From NCBI GenBank assembly GCA_902773005.1, contig CACYCS010000050.1, positions 22,082 through 86,081 of the forward strand: a stretch of DNA of 64,000 bases. The letters run 5' to 3'. The notes beneath the pieces are model-generated. The model did not search any database and was not told the origin of the DNA. It saw nothing but the letters and a program-made list of their open reading frames with translations. Below are positions 36,581 to 46,194 of the stretch, piece by piece. Position 1 is the first letter of the stretch, and every line of letters starts with the position of its first letter. The stretch comes from an uncultured Erysipelotrichaceae bacterium. Lineage in GTDB: Bacteria > Bacillota_I > Bacilli_A > RFN20 > CAG-826. Made by a program: the position numbers and the translations under genes.

Positions 36581-36599
36581 TGCGCTTATTATAAGCGCA
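36581..36599. promoter_or_regulatory. 19-bp palindrome over the -10 of the LRR lipoprotein gene
   Basis: TGCGCTTATTATAAGCGCA is a perfect palindrome around a central T and contains TATAAT on the minus strand. It is an operator candidate directly on the promoter. Confidence 0.65.
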
Positions 36600-36693
36600 T
36601 GGAAGAAGGACGTGCAAATCTATGCAGTTCCATCTGCCGCGCAACGCCAAGCAAAAGAAGCGAAAGCCGATACACGCCCCCGCTATTTTTGAT

Positions 36694-39600
36694 TCATTCA
36701 GAAACGGCTACAGTTAGCGAGGCACAGTTCCAATAGTCTTCTCGGCCGAATTCAAGGATGTACGTCCTTCCGTTGAAAATAATGCTTTGCGTGAACCCAT
36801 CAAATTTCAAATCCGGGACGGCCGTGTCATCGTTAGCGACTCCAAAATGGCATATGAAGCCACCCTCAGGAAGTGAGTCGAGGTTTACTCTTATTTCCAT
36901 ATACCCATAACCGAAATCGAGGAATTCAAAGGCTGGCGCATATTTATTCCATCCAGCTGGGTATACGTTATTGTTGTTCTGGAAATCGAGTTTCCAATTC
37001 AAAGAGCTAATTTCGGCGAAAGAGCAATTCGCATAAGAAATTCCAAACGCCAGACAAGGCGTGTTTCCATCGACGAGTAAACTGACGGCATTGACGGCAT
37101 ACTCCATTGGTGGCACCGGCTTATTTTCGATGATTAGCCCAATATTTCTCCAATAGTTCTCTCCGTCGAAACTCCCGTTCGGATTGCAGACAAGTCCATA
37201 GTTCGCCCCATTCAAGTCCATGCCTACGTTTACTTCCTGAGGAAGGGTATTATCGACCGCGTAATTGACACGCCACCCAAAACGGATTACGTAATGCCCT
37301 GAATAAAGGCCGCTGATGTCATAGTCCAAAGTGTAGTTATTGCCCGTGACGGTGAGTATGCCTTCCTTTTCCATCAAGTAATGCATGCCTTCATTGAAAG
37401 AGCCTGCGTCAAGTTCGGGATTGACCTGGGCATCAAAACACTTGGGCAAATCCCTTAACTCTTCCTCAGACATGTTTTCAAATGTCCCGATAAACCTTAT
37501 ATAAGGAACCCCGTCGATCTCTACCAAAGTAGCGTCTTGAACATCAACTACTTTTGACGCTTCAACAGGATCATCGACGAGAATCCCAATCGTTGAATTA
37601 TAGGATCCTTGCTGATTCTGAAGATCCTCGTTGGTTTCCAAAACATATGTTTTGTTCCCTATGATAACGGGCGTTTTATCAATGGATTCTTGATTAAAAC
37701 TGAGGACAAAGCCGTTCGTTTGGAGCCAGAGATCGAAATGCCCCACCCTTAGAACATTGAGCGACATGCGAAAGATGATTGCGTTAGACGCGACTTCCGC
37801 AACGAAAGCCTGCGCATCATATCCTTCCAAGCCATTCTCATATTCATCAAGGGCGTCGTTATGGAAAGCGTAGCAATGCCACCCCAGAGATTCAATATCC
37901 GCAGCGCCCGAATTGTCAGAAGAAATTCGGACGGAGAAATATGGAACCCCATCAATATTTTCAATGAATGCGTTATCGATTGTTATATGGACATCTCCGG
38001 TGGCGGAAAGCACTTTTACTTTAACGTCCATCGAATAGCAAACCAGGAAGCTGGATTTGATTTCGACATGAAGCCAAACGCCTTCATGCTCCTCAAAATC
38101 GCGATTCGGCCAAAGCAACCCATCCGAACCTACACTCAGATATTGCCATCCTTCATCGATGATGGAATAACGAACATCAAACGTGTACCCATTGCCTTCC
38201 GCTGTTATCGGTAATTGCACGCCTTCCGATAAGCCGGATGCCAAAGGAACGAAACTGGAGGAAATGGAATTGTACGCAGCTTCGGCGGCCTCAGAGTATC
38301 CTTCCGGAACTTCCACGACCAGCTGTCCATAGTACATGGCGGCCGTGTCCGAGGAAATGTGTTTCAAGAAGCCGCGGAGCATGATGATATCGCCCGGATT
38401 GATTGTCACATCGTATAGATTCGAATACGAGCAGGTGAGGCTAATCGACGGATCGTTCAGATCGTATAGATAAATGCTCGTCCTGTAGGAATCACTTCCC
38501 AAGTAGTTCCGTTCCACCTTACCCTTGGCCTGATAGCAGGCAGAAGCAGAGCTATTGATCGGAAGTCCGTTTGCGACCTGAACCGCCTCGGCTACGCTGA
38601 CCTCGACGGGATTCGCATACCAATCTCCCCCTTCTTCCAGGACGGTGATCTCCGGGGAGCCATTATCTTCGGCGACGCCTTTATAGTTTCTGACCTGCGT
38701 CTTGACCAAAACGTGCGCGCCCCTTGTCAATTTGGCGACATTCGCATCGCTGGGCTTATAGATTTGGAAAAGTTCGCTGCTAGGCACAGAATCTTCGAGA
38801 TCCGGGCTTCCAGCAAGAACGTAGATGGAGTTCTCCCTTCTTATCGCATAAGCCTCAAACTCATAATAGTCGCGGCTTATCTCACTATGAGACAACGCCA
38901 TTGCGGCCGCAACGGCTTCTTCAATCGTTACCTGATAAGTCTGCTGCGGAGCGCCCGCTCCCTTTTCCACGATGGAAACTTCCCCAAGGACTATACGCGG
39001 GCCGTTGTACCAGCTGAGGATTCCCTTTTCGACCGATACGATGTCCCCCACTTCGATTTTGCTGCCCGAGATAATGTTGCCGTTCTCATCGAGATCGGCC
39101 CAAGTGCGAAAAGCTTCCGCGTTCATATACCTTGAATCAATCCTTGCGGTGACCGAAGGCCCTGATTCCGAGCCTAAGGTAAAGGAGAAGGAGAAAGAAC
39201 CTGTGGAACTACTTGGCGGAGTAATCGACGAGACCCATAGGCAATCCGAGGAGAACATGCGCCCGCCGACGTAACGGGCCTCTTCAAGGTAGGTATCGAC
39301 ACTCAAATAAAGGGGTTCAATTCCAAAAGCCTCCGGAATCACCTTAACTTCGCTCGGATCGATTTCGCGAAGCCCGCAATATTCAAGAACGGTTCCGCGA
39401 ACAGCCACAGATTGGCCAGGGGAAACGCCCCAATCCAGCCTAGTGTATACTTCGCAGGCATAAGGGCCGCTTTGTATGAAGAAAGAAGGACCATAAAGTG
39501 CGGTCACCACACCGGTGGTATAGATTGAGGAGTTTAATTCAAGATCCCAAACTTCTTCTAGTGGGACGGGCGATTCAGCGAGGAGGTGAAGGGGGAGCGT

Positions 39601-40044
39601 GCCGCTAGCCATGACCATAGACCCTAGCATCACGTCAACCCCGATGCCATAATCGAAGAAATAATCTCCGTCTATGCCTTTTGGGACAATGGTCGATCCT
39701 TCCATACGCACATAGGGCAAGGCGGCGGGTTCAATCGTGTAAACGAAGTCGAATCGATATCCAGCGACTTCATCCCCATCGGGAAGGGCGAAATTCGAAG
39801 ATATGCCTTCCGTAAGGATGTCCACGTAATCGCTATAAAGCTTTTGAAGTGCGTCTTCGGCAAAAGATGCATAGGGCGGTTCGCCGGGCTCCTCGGGAGA
39901 ACTAGAAGCCTGGTCCAGCGGAGAATCGTGCGATTCGACCGCGGGATCGCTTTTAGAAACATTCGTGAAAGGATTGCTTGCAATCCCGCAAGAAGCAAGA
40001 AGCATCCCGAATATGCCAAATAATGGCAATAGGCGTTTTTTCAT
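36694..40044 (-). CDS. large OB-fold-repeat lipoprotein with CGIASNPFT start
   Basis: 1116 residues. Lipobox MLLASC, mature start CGIASNPFTNV, Ser/Pro/Glu linker. Residues ~150-570 contain four tandem OB-fold-like units, recognisable by 'GVVTALYGPSFFIQS', 'GQSVAVRGTVLEY', 'GDIVSVEKGILSWYNG' and 'GDIIMLRGFLKH', of the kind found in secreted YhcR-like proteins. The C-terminal half has repeated beta-rich units with VPYFSVRIS, VPYIRFIGTF and TPCLAFGISY ('INDG.PY' strands), about 130 residues apart. No nuclease motif was found. The start at 40044 (MKKRLLP) has AGGGGG upstream. Surface protein, ligand unknown. Confidence 0.75.
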   Translation of the reverse strand: MKKRLLPLFGIFGMLLASCGIASNPFTNVSKSDPAVESHDSPLDQASSSPEEPGEPPYASFAEDALQKLYSDYVDILTEGISSNFALPDGDEVAGYRFDFVYTIEPAALPYVRMEGSTIVPKGIDGDYFFDYGIGVDVMLGSMVMASGTLPLHLLAESPVPLEEVWDLELNSSIYTTGVVTALYGPSFFIQSGPYACEVYTRLDWGVSPGQSVAVRGTVLEYCGLREIDPSEVKVIPEAFGIEPLYLSVDTYLEEARYVGGRMFSSDCLWVSSITPPSSSTGSFSFSFTLGSESGPSVTARIDSRYMNAEAFRTWADLDENGNIISGSKIEVGDIVSVEKGILSWYNGPRIVLGEVSIVEKGAGAPQQTYQVTIEEAVAAAMALSHSEISRDYYEFEAYAIRRENSIYVLAGSPDLEDSVPSSELFQIYKPSDANVAKLTRGAHVLVKTQVRNYKGVAEDNGSPEITVLEEGGDWYANPVEVSVAEAVQVANGLPINSSASACYQAKGKVERNYLGSDSYRTSIYLYDLNDPSISLTCSYSNLYDVTINPGDIIMLRGFLKHISSDTAAMYYGQLVVEVPEGYSEAAEAAYNSISSSFVPLASGLSEGVQLPITAEGNGYTFDVRYSIIDEGWQYLSVGSDGLLWPNRDFEEHEGVWLHVEIKSSFLVCYSMDVKVKVLSATGDVHITIDNAFIENIDGVPYFSVRISSDNSGAADIESLGWHCYAFHNDALDEYENGLEGYDAQAFVAEVASNAIIFRMSLNVLRVGHFDLWLQTNGFVLSFNQESIDKTPVIIGNKTYVLETNEDLQNQQGSYNSTIGILVDDPVEASKVVDVQDATLVEIDGVPYIRFIGTFENMSEEELRDLPKCFDAQVNPELDAGSFNEGMHYLMEKEGILTVTGNNYTLDYDISGLYSGHYVIRFGWRVNYAVDNTLPQEVNVGMDLNGANYGLVCNPNGSFDGENYWRNIGLIIENKPVPPMEYAVNAVSLLVDGNTPCLAFGISYANCSFAEISSLNWKLDFQNNNNVYPAGWNKYAPAFEFLDFGYGYMEIRVNLDSLPEGGFICHFGVANDDTAVPDLKFDGFTQSIIFNGRTYILEFGREDYWNCASLTVAVSE

Positions 40045-40077
40045 ATGCGTGCCCCCTAAAGCTCTAGTGAAGTATAT

Positions 40078-40170
40078 CACGCGCGTGGCTCAACTTGAGA
40101 TACCAATTTCGGTTTGCCCAAAACTAGTTTTGGGGCGCGTTCCCAAAAAACTATGGGTGTTTGGCCAAAC
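40078..40170. promoter_or_regulatory. palindrome-rich control region of the OB-fold lipoprotein gene
   Basis: Four perfect palindromes occur within 93 bp: CACGCGCGTG (40078-40087), CTCAACTTGAG (40089-40099), CCCAAAACTAGTTTTGGG (40117-40134) and GTTTGGCCAAAC (40159-40170). On the minus strand a -10 (TATACT) lies next to the first. The remaining gene-free sequence 40171-40435 holds a dispersed motif and a terminator. Confidence 0.6.
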
Positions 40171-40304
40171 GGGCATTGCCCAGCGCACGGACATAGAAGC
40201 GAAACGCATCGCCCCCATTTCCCCTCAGCCATAGACAATGGTCTGCCCAATCTCTCTTTCCAATAGAGGCAGGCCATCGAAATGCCCAAAGAGGAAATCC
40301 GAGC

Positions 40305-40323
40305 GGGACATGTATCAATTTTT
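40305..40323 (+). repeat. dispersed intergenic motif, copy c
   Basis: GGGACATGTATCAATTTTT preceded by AAATCCGAGC; this is the copy closest to consensus. Confidence 0.65.
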
Positions 40324-40385
40324 CGTCATTTGGGGCTCCTTTGTAAGAAGGCCAGACCGCTGCATCACCTTGATTCGAAGGATTA

Positions 40386-40417
40386 GAAAACCTCCCCTGC
40401 CGCAAAAACAAGGGAGG
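40386..40417 (-). terminator. terminator of the malic enzyme operon
   Basis: Minus strand CCTCCC, 15-nt loop, GGGGAGG-type arm, then TTTTC. It lies 20 bp after the last stop codon of the operon. Confidence 0.75.
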
Positions 40418-40435
40418 CGTGTATCTGAATTCGGC

Positions 40436-41692
40436 TTAATCAACTAATGGGAAGGTGAATTCAAGGTTAGGCAAATAGCAAATGACCATAAGCTCAATCG
40501 CGCTGGCATGGGCGGAGCCCACGTTGTAAGCAACGCGGCGGTTGGAACTATTGCCGATCGTCATCCTGCCATCGGCATCGTCGCTGCCGGCATACGCGTA
40601 GTTCGCTTTCGCATAGTCGGATGAGAAGGCGGCCCTTGCACCAAGGATGATATCGACTTCGTGGCCGGAATGCGCGCCGTTATATTCTTCGATCGCGGTT
40701 TCTAGAGCAGCCATCTTGCCGGTTGTGCCAAGCACCCAAACAGAATTCGTGATCTGGACATTTTCCTGTACCAGATAGGCGTCGAACGATGCTTTGAGCG
40801 CATTCTTCTGTTCCTGCGTGACTGAGTTCTCATAGCAATAGACCACGATTTCGGGAAGGATGACGGGCTCTGCAGCTTCGCTCCCCTGTTGCTCTTCCGA
40901 TTGGACGGGTTCCTCGGATTGAACGGGTTCCTCGGATTGCACAGGCTCTTCGGATTGCACGGGTTCCTCGGACTGAACAGGCTGCTCTTCGGATTGCGCT
41001 GGGGTCTCCTCGGACTGAACCGGTGTGGGCTCCTCGGATTTTTCAGGCTCAGGTTCAACGGGATCAGGGATTTCGTAGTTGGCCACGCCTTTGACGAGGA
41101 GCTTAACCGCGTCGAGGTGGGCGCATTCCTTGGCGATGTAGATTCTTCTATCCGCCTGCGCTTCTTCGCCGACGTAGGTGGTCATGGTGACGAAGTCGTC
41201 GCCATCCTTCAACACGTCGAAGTGATCGCCGACGTAGGTGCCTGCTCCAAGGTTTCCCTTCGCGCCCAAAATGATGTCGATCGCGGGATGGGTGTCATCT
41301 TCATCATATGCCTGAACGGCTTTGTCGAAATCGGCGACTTTGCTAGAGGAATCGCTTGCCCAGACTTGGCCAGTGACCTTATAGCCGACGGTCGCGGCAT
41401 AGGCGTCGAATGCATTTTTGACCTTGGTAACATCGGCGTCATCCATGAAGCGGCCATAGGTGAAGACGCTTAAGCCTTTGAGTTCGGCGAGGTCGGACAC
41501 GCTTTGGGAAGGCGTGTTTTCGCTAGCTGGCGTGACTATGGATTGCGAGGCCGGGGTCGATGGGGTGACGCTGGAGACGGGCTCATCGCTAGTGGCAGCG
41601 CCGGGGGTGTGGTTCTCTTTCGTGCCTCCGCAGGCAGCGAGGCCGAGGGCCATCATCGCGGATAAGACGAGCAGGAATTTGTTCTTTTTCAT
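40436..41692 (-). CDS. lipoprotein with duplicated domain joined by VQSEEP repeats
   Basis: 418 residues. Lipobox GLAAC, Ser/Thr linker, then two homologous ~120-residue domains (about 75-205 and 280-418). Both contain a strand (FTYGRF / YCYENS), a helix with FDAY, DIILGA(K/R), then R.I or RM.I and a closing helix AHLDAVKLLV / AHASAIELMV. The joining segment is a low-complexity run of VQSEEP units. A single-domain relative is encoded at the other end of the operon (46195-46950). The fold resembles small substrate-binding domains, but family is not recognised. Confidence 0.8.
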   Translation of the reverse strand: MKKNKFLLVLSAMMALGLAACGGTKENHTPGAATSDEPVSSVTPSTPASQSIVTPASENTPSQSVSDLAELKGLSVFTYGRFMDDADVTKVKNAFDAYAATVGYKVTGQVWASDSSSKVADFDKAVQAYDEDDTHPAIDIILGAKGNLGAGTYVGDHFDVLKDGDDFVTMTTYVGEEAQADRRIYIAKECAHLDAVKLLVKGVANYEIPDPVEPEPEKSEEPTPVQSEETPAQSEEQPVQSEEPVQSEEPVQSEEPVQSEEPVQSEEQQGSEAAEPVILPEIVVYCYENSVTQEQKNALKASFDAYLVQENVQITNSVWVLGTTGKMAALETAIEEYNGAHSGHEVDIILGARAAFSSDYAKANYAYAGSDDADGRMTIGNSSNRRVAYNVGSAHASAIELMVICYLPNLEFTFPLVD

Positions 41693-41723
41693 GGTTTTTC
41701 TCCTTTTTTATGAATTCTGCTAA

Positions 41724-42590
41724 TCAGTAGGAAGTGCCGTATTGGCTAAACGTAGACGTCGCGGCAGATATGAGCTTGGCTTTGTCATTCTCGCTTACAT
41801 AGGTTTCGCCATAGCTATTCATGTGGCCTTGCTCCCCTTGGTAAGCGACCTTGCTTAGATTGACATTCGCAAGCGATCTGAGGTGGATGAGCCCCGAGAG
41901 GTAAGTGCCTAGGAAGGACGGGTGCTTGTTATCGACTGAGTAATATAGCGAGGTGTCGCTAGGATTATCGGTCAGGTATTTGCTGAATGCCCTGCCCACG
42001 TAATGAACTTTGAGGCTCAACGCTTTCCCGGCGTTACGGTAGGCTTCGAATAGCCGTTGCTCGCATTCTTGGATCGTGGAGCCATATTGATTGGTGACCA
42101 TATTCTCGAATCCCCAAGTCTCGTAGAGGCGGATATCGGCCGCGGGCTGATGGACCCTAAGGTTCGCGACGAGGTCCGTCGCGCCTTTGAGGAAGGTGGA
42201 ATAATTGCTCACAGGGTAGGTGGAATGCTCCTGAATGATGATGTGGGTATATTGGTTTGCCTCGATCTTCGCTTGAATCTGGTTGTAGCCATCATCTCCC
42301 GAGGTTGCGAACTCATAGAGATGATGGGCACCGATCGCGACGCGGTCGCAGGAGATGTCGAGGCCCAAGTCTTTGCCTAGTGCCTCCGTGACGGCGTCGA
42401 GGTCGTTATAGAAGGTGAAGCTATTGCCGATGAAGAGGACTTTCATCGGGAGGATCGGCTCTTCGCTAGAAACGATTTCCGGTTCGCTTGAAGAAGGGGT
42501 CGAACGAGATTTCGGATGCTCGTTGACCGGGGAAGAGCAGCCCATTAGAGGAAGGGTCAAGAAGCAAAGCAGAAACGGGAATTTCCTCAT
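41724..42590 (-). CDS. SGNH-hydrolase lipoprotein (DUF4886-like)
   Basis: 288 residues. Lipobox LPLMGC and Ser/Glu linker. Block I is KVLFIGNSFTFYNDL with the candidate Ser, a middle IIIQEHS block follows, and the late DNKHPSFLGTYL supplies Asp/His. Likely a surface esterase. It overlaps the malic enzyme gene by ATGA. Confidence 0.82.
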   Translation of the reverse strand: MRKFPFLLCFLTLPLMGCSSPVNEHPKSRSTPSSSEPEIVSSEEPILPMKVLFIGNSFTFYNDLDAVTEALGKDLGLDISCDRVAIGAHHLYEFATSGDDGYNQIQAKIEANQYTHIIIQEHSTYPVSNYSTFLKGATDLVANLRVHQPAADIRLYETWGFENMVTNQYGSTIQECEQRLFEAYRNAGKALSLKVHYVGRAFSKYLTDNPSDTSLYYSVDNKHPSFLGTYLSGLIHLRSLANVNLSKVAYQGEQGHMNSYGETYVSENDKAKLISAATSTFSQYGTSY

Positions 42591-43759
42591 ATCCGATTGA
42601 CCCCTGTGCGGATTGCCTCTTCTTTGACCGCTTTCGCAACCGCTTCATGCGCCTTCTTATCGTAAGCCTTCGGAAGGATGTAATCCCTTGATAACTCTTC
42701 GGGGGAGACGCAGCTAGCGATGCCTAGCGAAGCGGCTTTCATCATCTCGTCGTTGATGGTGCTCGCCCTGACGTCTAAGGCTCCGCGGAATAGGCCAGGG
42801 AACACCAGGACGTTATTGATCTGATTCGGGAATTGGCTGGATCCGGTTCCGACGATGAAGGCGCCGGCTTCCAGTGCGTCTTCACGCGAGATCTCGGGAA
42901 TCGGGTTCGCGCAGGTGAAGATGATGGGCTTATCGGCCATCGAGCGGACCATGTCCTTGGAGACGCAATTGGCGACGCTAACGCCCACGAATACGTCTGC
43001 TCCCTTCATCGCATCGGATAAGGTGCCTTTGACCATGTTGGGATTAGAGATGTTCGCTAGCTCTTGCTGGGCGGGGTTGAAGCGGGTATCGCCTTTGACG
43101 AGGATTCCAAGGCGATCGACGCTGATGAGCTCTTTGACGCCGAAGGAGAGCAGGTATTTGCTAATTGCGATTCCGGCTGCGCCAGCGCCATTGACCACCA
43201 CTTTGATGTCCTCGATTCTTTTGCCAGCAAGCTTCAATGCGTTGAGCAATGCGGCAGCGATCACGATCGCGGTCCCGTGTTGGTCGTCATGGAAGACGGG
43301 GATGTCTAATTCTTCCTTGAGGCGCCTCTCGATCTCGAAGCAACGGGGCGCGCTGATGTCTTCGAGGTTCACTCCTCCGAAAGAGCCAGAGAGCAATTTG
43401 ATGGTCTTGATGATGTCCTCTGTGTCTTTGCTTTTGATGCAAAGGGGATAGGCATCGACGTCGCCGAAGGCTTTGAAGAGGGCGCATTTGCCTTCCATGA
43501 CTGGCATCCCAGCCTCGGGGCCGATATCACCTAGCCCTAGAATCGCCGTTCCATCGGTGATGACGGGGACGGTATTCCATCTCCTGGTGAGCTCATAGCT
43601 CTGGTTGACGTCATTGTGGATGGCGCGGCAAGCCTCGGCGACACCTGGGGTGTAAGCAAGGCTAAGCTCTTCGTTGGTGTAGACCTCGGCGCGTGGCTTC
43701 ATTTCGATCTTGCCACGCCACTCGCGGTGCTTTTTCAAAGATTCCTGATAGATGTCCAT
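42587..43759 (-). CDS. NAD(P)-dependent malic enzyme, short bacterial type
   Basis: 390 residues, the usual short form. The substrate region YTPGVAEACRAI, catalytic Lys area KCALFKAF, metal-binding PVFHDDQHGTA and nucleotide-binding VVNGAGAAGIAISKY are all intact. It converts malate to pyruvate and CO2 with NAD(P)H formation in the cytoplasm. It sits between membrane and lipoprotein genes, opposite a LysR regulator, a pattern suggesting control by organic acids. Confidence 0.95.
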   Translation of the reverse strand: MDIYQESLKKHREWRGKIEMKPRAEVYTNEELSLAYTPGVAEACRAIHNDVNQSYELTRRWNTVPVITDGTAILGLGDIGPEAGMPVMEGKCALFKAFGDVDAYPLCIKSKDTEDIIKTIKLLSGSFGGVNLEDISAPRCFEIERRLKEELDIPVFHDDQHGTAIVIAAALLNALKLAGKRIEDIKVVVNGAGAAGIAISKYLLSFGVKELISVDRLGILVKGDTRFNPAQQELANISNPNMVKGTLSDAMKGADVFVGVSVANCVSKDMVRSMADKPIIFTCANPIPEISREDALEAGAFIVGTGSSQFPNQINNVLVFPGLFRGALDVRASTINDEMMKAASLGIASCVSPEELSRDYILPKAYDKKAHEAVAKAVKEEAIRTGVNRI

Positions 43760-43777
43760 ATTGGATCGTCCTCCTTA

Positions 43778-46180
43778 TTACATTGGAATGTAGGACACCG
43801 ATGCGGTGAGCGACATCATGATGAAGATCATGCAGATCACGATCGGGCCTAGATAGGCTTTGTTGGTTAGTTTATAGAAGATGCGGTTCAGGATGGGAAG
43901 CACGAACATGAGGACCACGAGGGGGAACACCATGTTGATGAATAGCCACACCTCTTCCTGCGGGGCGCCCCAATAGCCATAGAAGACGCTTCCGTTAATG
44001 AAGAAGGAAGAATAGTTGATGAGGAGGATGAAGACGAGGGCGATGCTATTGCTGATCGCGCCGACGAGGTAGACTTTCCATTCCGACCACCCCTCCAGCC
44101 CGATCGAGCAATTGACCTTGATCGAGTTCGAGATGTAGAAGATGAAGAACAGCGGGAAATAGATGAGCCAAGTCACCATGTAGCGCGGGCTTAACGGAGA
44201 CGCGGAGATCAGCATGAAGCGGAAGTCCTGATGGAACAAGGCGTAGGAGAGATGGACCATGCCATAGAAGCACCCGAAGAGGATGATCGCGATGAGGATC
44301 GTCTTCAATAGGTCGACTAGCCCGATCTTGAGGGGCTTCAGCTTCGACCAATCGTAGACTGGCTGCCTGTGGTGCTTCTTAGCGAGAATCATCTCTACGA
44401 GGTTCTCGACGAGGAGCACCCCAAAGAAGATGACAAGCCCGATAAGCCCATTCACGGCAGCCCAGAGGACGACCGCGTTCATCATGCGGGCGGGGAAGAA
44501 GAAGGTATAGACGTTATTGGCGGCGTCGGGGAACCAATCCATCGATAGGCGCGCCAAGGGGATGAAGTCGAAGCAAGCGATGAGGGCGCCTAAGACCGTC
44601 GTCGACCAGAAGATCGACTTGCCAGTGAAGCTGAAGCGAGAGGGGATGGCGCTCTGGCGGGTCTTCTCCTCGGCTGCAAGGTCAGTCGCAGAGAGGCGGC
44701 CGTCTTTATGGACGCCGACGTAATCGGAGCCAACCTGCACCAATTTGCGTCCCTTGACCTTCTGGAAGAAGGGAATCATGAGGATGAGCGGGAGCAAGGC
44801 GATGATGAAGACGAATCCGAGGGCGAGCGCGATGCCATTGGAGAGTTCCTTGCCTAGCCAAGTGAGCGAGCCGTCGTAGACGTTAGGGTCAGTATGAAGC
44901 GTCTCGCGGAAGAAGGAGATCGAATTCACGATGGAAGATGTGTCGTACATCTCGAAGCAATGGTTCGTGAACTCGCGATGAACGATGCGGTAAGTCCCTT
45001 TTTGCGCGGACCCGTATGCATAATCATAGGTCACGTGATCGAAGTCGTTATTTGTTCCGCTTACCTCGTTGATGAAGCGGAGGTTAATGACTTCGACGGA
45101 TTCGCTATTGCTCTGATAGCGGAACGCGCCTTCATCGTAATAGGCATAGGACTGGGCGGCGTTGCAATGGAGGCTAGCATAGCGATTGGCGGCGCTGATC
45201 TTGATATAGCCGGAGATGTAGATCGATTTTAGGACGGAGTGCTCGAAGTCGCTGCCAGCGAATTCGGCTGCGGTCGTCACGACGTTTCCGCCGCCTGCGG
45301 AATGTCCGATCGCCCCGAATCTAGTGCGGTCGACATAGGGGAAATCGTCATGGTTCGCATAGACGTAATGGACAAGGTAATTCAAGCCATTCGCCTCGGT
45401 CGTGGCGCTGATTTGGCTGCCGTCTTCCTGGTAGCCGGCGTAGGTCGTCGCGCCTTGGGAGCCAGGGTCGATCACGAACACCACCGCTCCGCGTTTCGAG
45501 AATTCGATTGCGTACTGGCTCATGGTCGCCTTGGTGCGGGTAAAGCCAGGCATGACGAAGATGACGGGCGCCTTGTTTTCGGCTGTCGCCTCTTTTGGCT
45601 TATAGAGGGTGACGCCATAATGGAGAACGTCATTTTCGATGACGTGGGCGTTGCCGTTTAAAGGATCGGAGCAATAGACCTCGGTCATCTCTTTGTTCAA
45701 GGTGAAGTCAGCGACCTCAACCTGAAAGCCGCTCGTCTCGAAGGCGTGCCCCGAGAATCCGGCGGCGAGGATCAAGACGAAGCTCGCGATCGCAATATAG
45801 AAGGAGGGGCGCTTATAGATTTTGGGATTCTCTTCTTTCTTAGGGACATAATCCTTGTAGTCGGGATTATCGACGAGAATGAAACGGTCCTCCTTCTTTG
45901 AGAAGAGGAACAGAAGGTTGAATAATAGCGGCAATACGCCAATAGCAGAGAAGACCGTATTGACCTTCTGGCGCACAGCCTTGCTTCCTTCAAGTGGAAG
46001 CAAATTGATCTCGCAACTAGATTCTAGTCCAGAGAATAGCTCGATGAGGCCTAGGATCAAGAAGAGGATGTAGATGTAATTGCTCACGCCATAGAAGGCG
46101 GCGAAAAGCGCGAAGTAGATAAACGATGCGACGTAGCTTAAGACGCTAGCGGCACGGAGGAATTTGGCTTTCTTTCTCAT
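43778..46180 (-). CDS. polytopic membrane protein with an alpha/beta-hydrolase domain
   Basis: 800 residues. N-terminal membrane segments (~8-50, 75-100) and one near 135. An external alpha/beta-hydrolase domain follows (~190-430): oxyanion-side FVMPGFTRTKATM, nucleophile elbow GHSAGG, and a late HCFEMY. About eight further hydrophobic segments fill the C-terminal half (~460-800). The catalytic Ser is intact. This fusion is unusual; a membrane-linked esterase or lipid-modifying role is plausible. The ATG at 46180 has GGAGG upstream. An upstream in-frame ATG would overlap the preceding gene. Confidence 0.78.
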   Translation of the reverse strand: MRKKAKFLRAASVLSYVASFIYFALFAAFYGVSNYIYILFLILGLIELFSGLESSCEINLLPLEGSKAVRQKVNTVFSAIGVLPLLFNLLFLFSKKEDRFILVDNPDYKDYVPKKEENPKIYKRPSFYIAIASFVLILAAGFSGHAFETSGFQVEVADFTLNKEMTEVYCSDPLNGNAHVIENDVLHYGVTLYKPKEATAENKAPVIFVMPGFTRTKATMSQYAIEFSKRGAVVFVIDPGSQGATTYAGYQEDGSQISATTEANGLNYLVHYVYANHDDFPYVDRTRFGAIGHSAGGGNVVTTAAEFAGSDFEHSVLKSIYISGYIKISAANRYASLHCNAAQSYAYYDEGAFRYQSNSESVEVINLRFINEVSGTNNDFDHVTYDYAYGSAQKGTYRIVHREFTNHCFEMYDTSSIVNSISFFRETLHTDPNVYDGSLTWLGKELSNGIALALGFVFIIALLPLILMIPFFQKVKGRKLVQVGSDYVGVHKDGRLSATDLAAEEKTRQSAIPSRFSFTGKSIFWSTTVLGALIACFDFIPLARLSMDWFPDAANNVYTFFFPARMMNAVVLWAAVNGLIGLVIFFGVLLVENLVEMILAKKHHRQPVYDWSKLKPLKIGLVDLLKTILIAIILFGCFYGMVHLSYALFHQDFRFMLISASPLSPRYMVTWLIYFPLFFIFYISNSIKVNCSIGLEGWSEWKVYLVGAISNSIALVFILLINYSSFFINGSVFYGYWGAPQEEVWLFINMVFPLVVLMFVLPILNRIFYKLTNKAYLGPIVICMIFIMMSLTASVSYIPM

Positions 46181-46194
46181 GGGTCTATCCTCCT

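Noticed and set aside
40900..41040. Tandem DNA repeat of about 18 bp
   Set aside because: It is explained as coding sequence for the VQSEEP linker of the lipoprotein.
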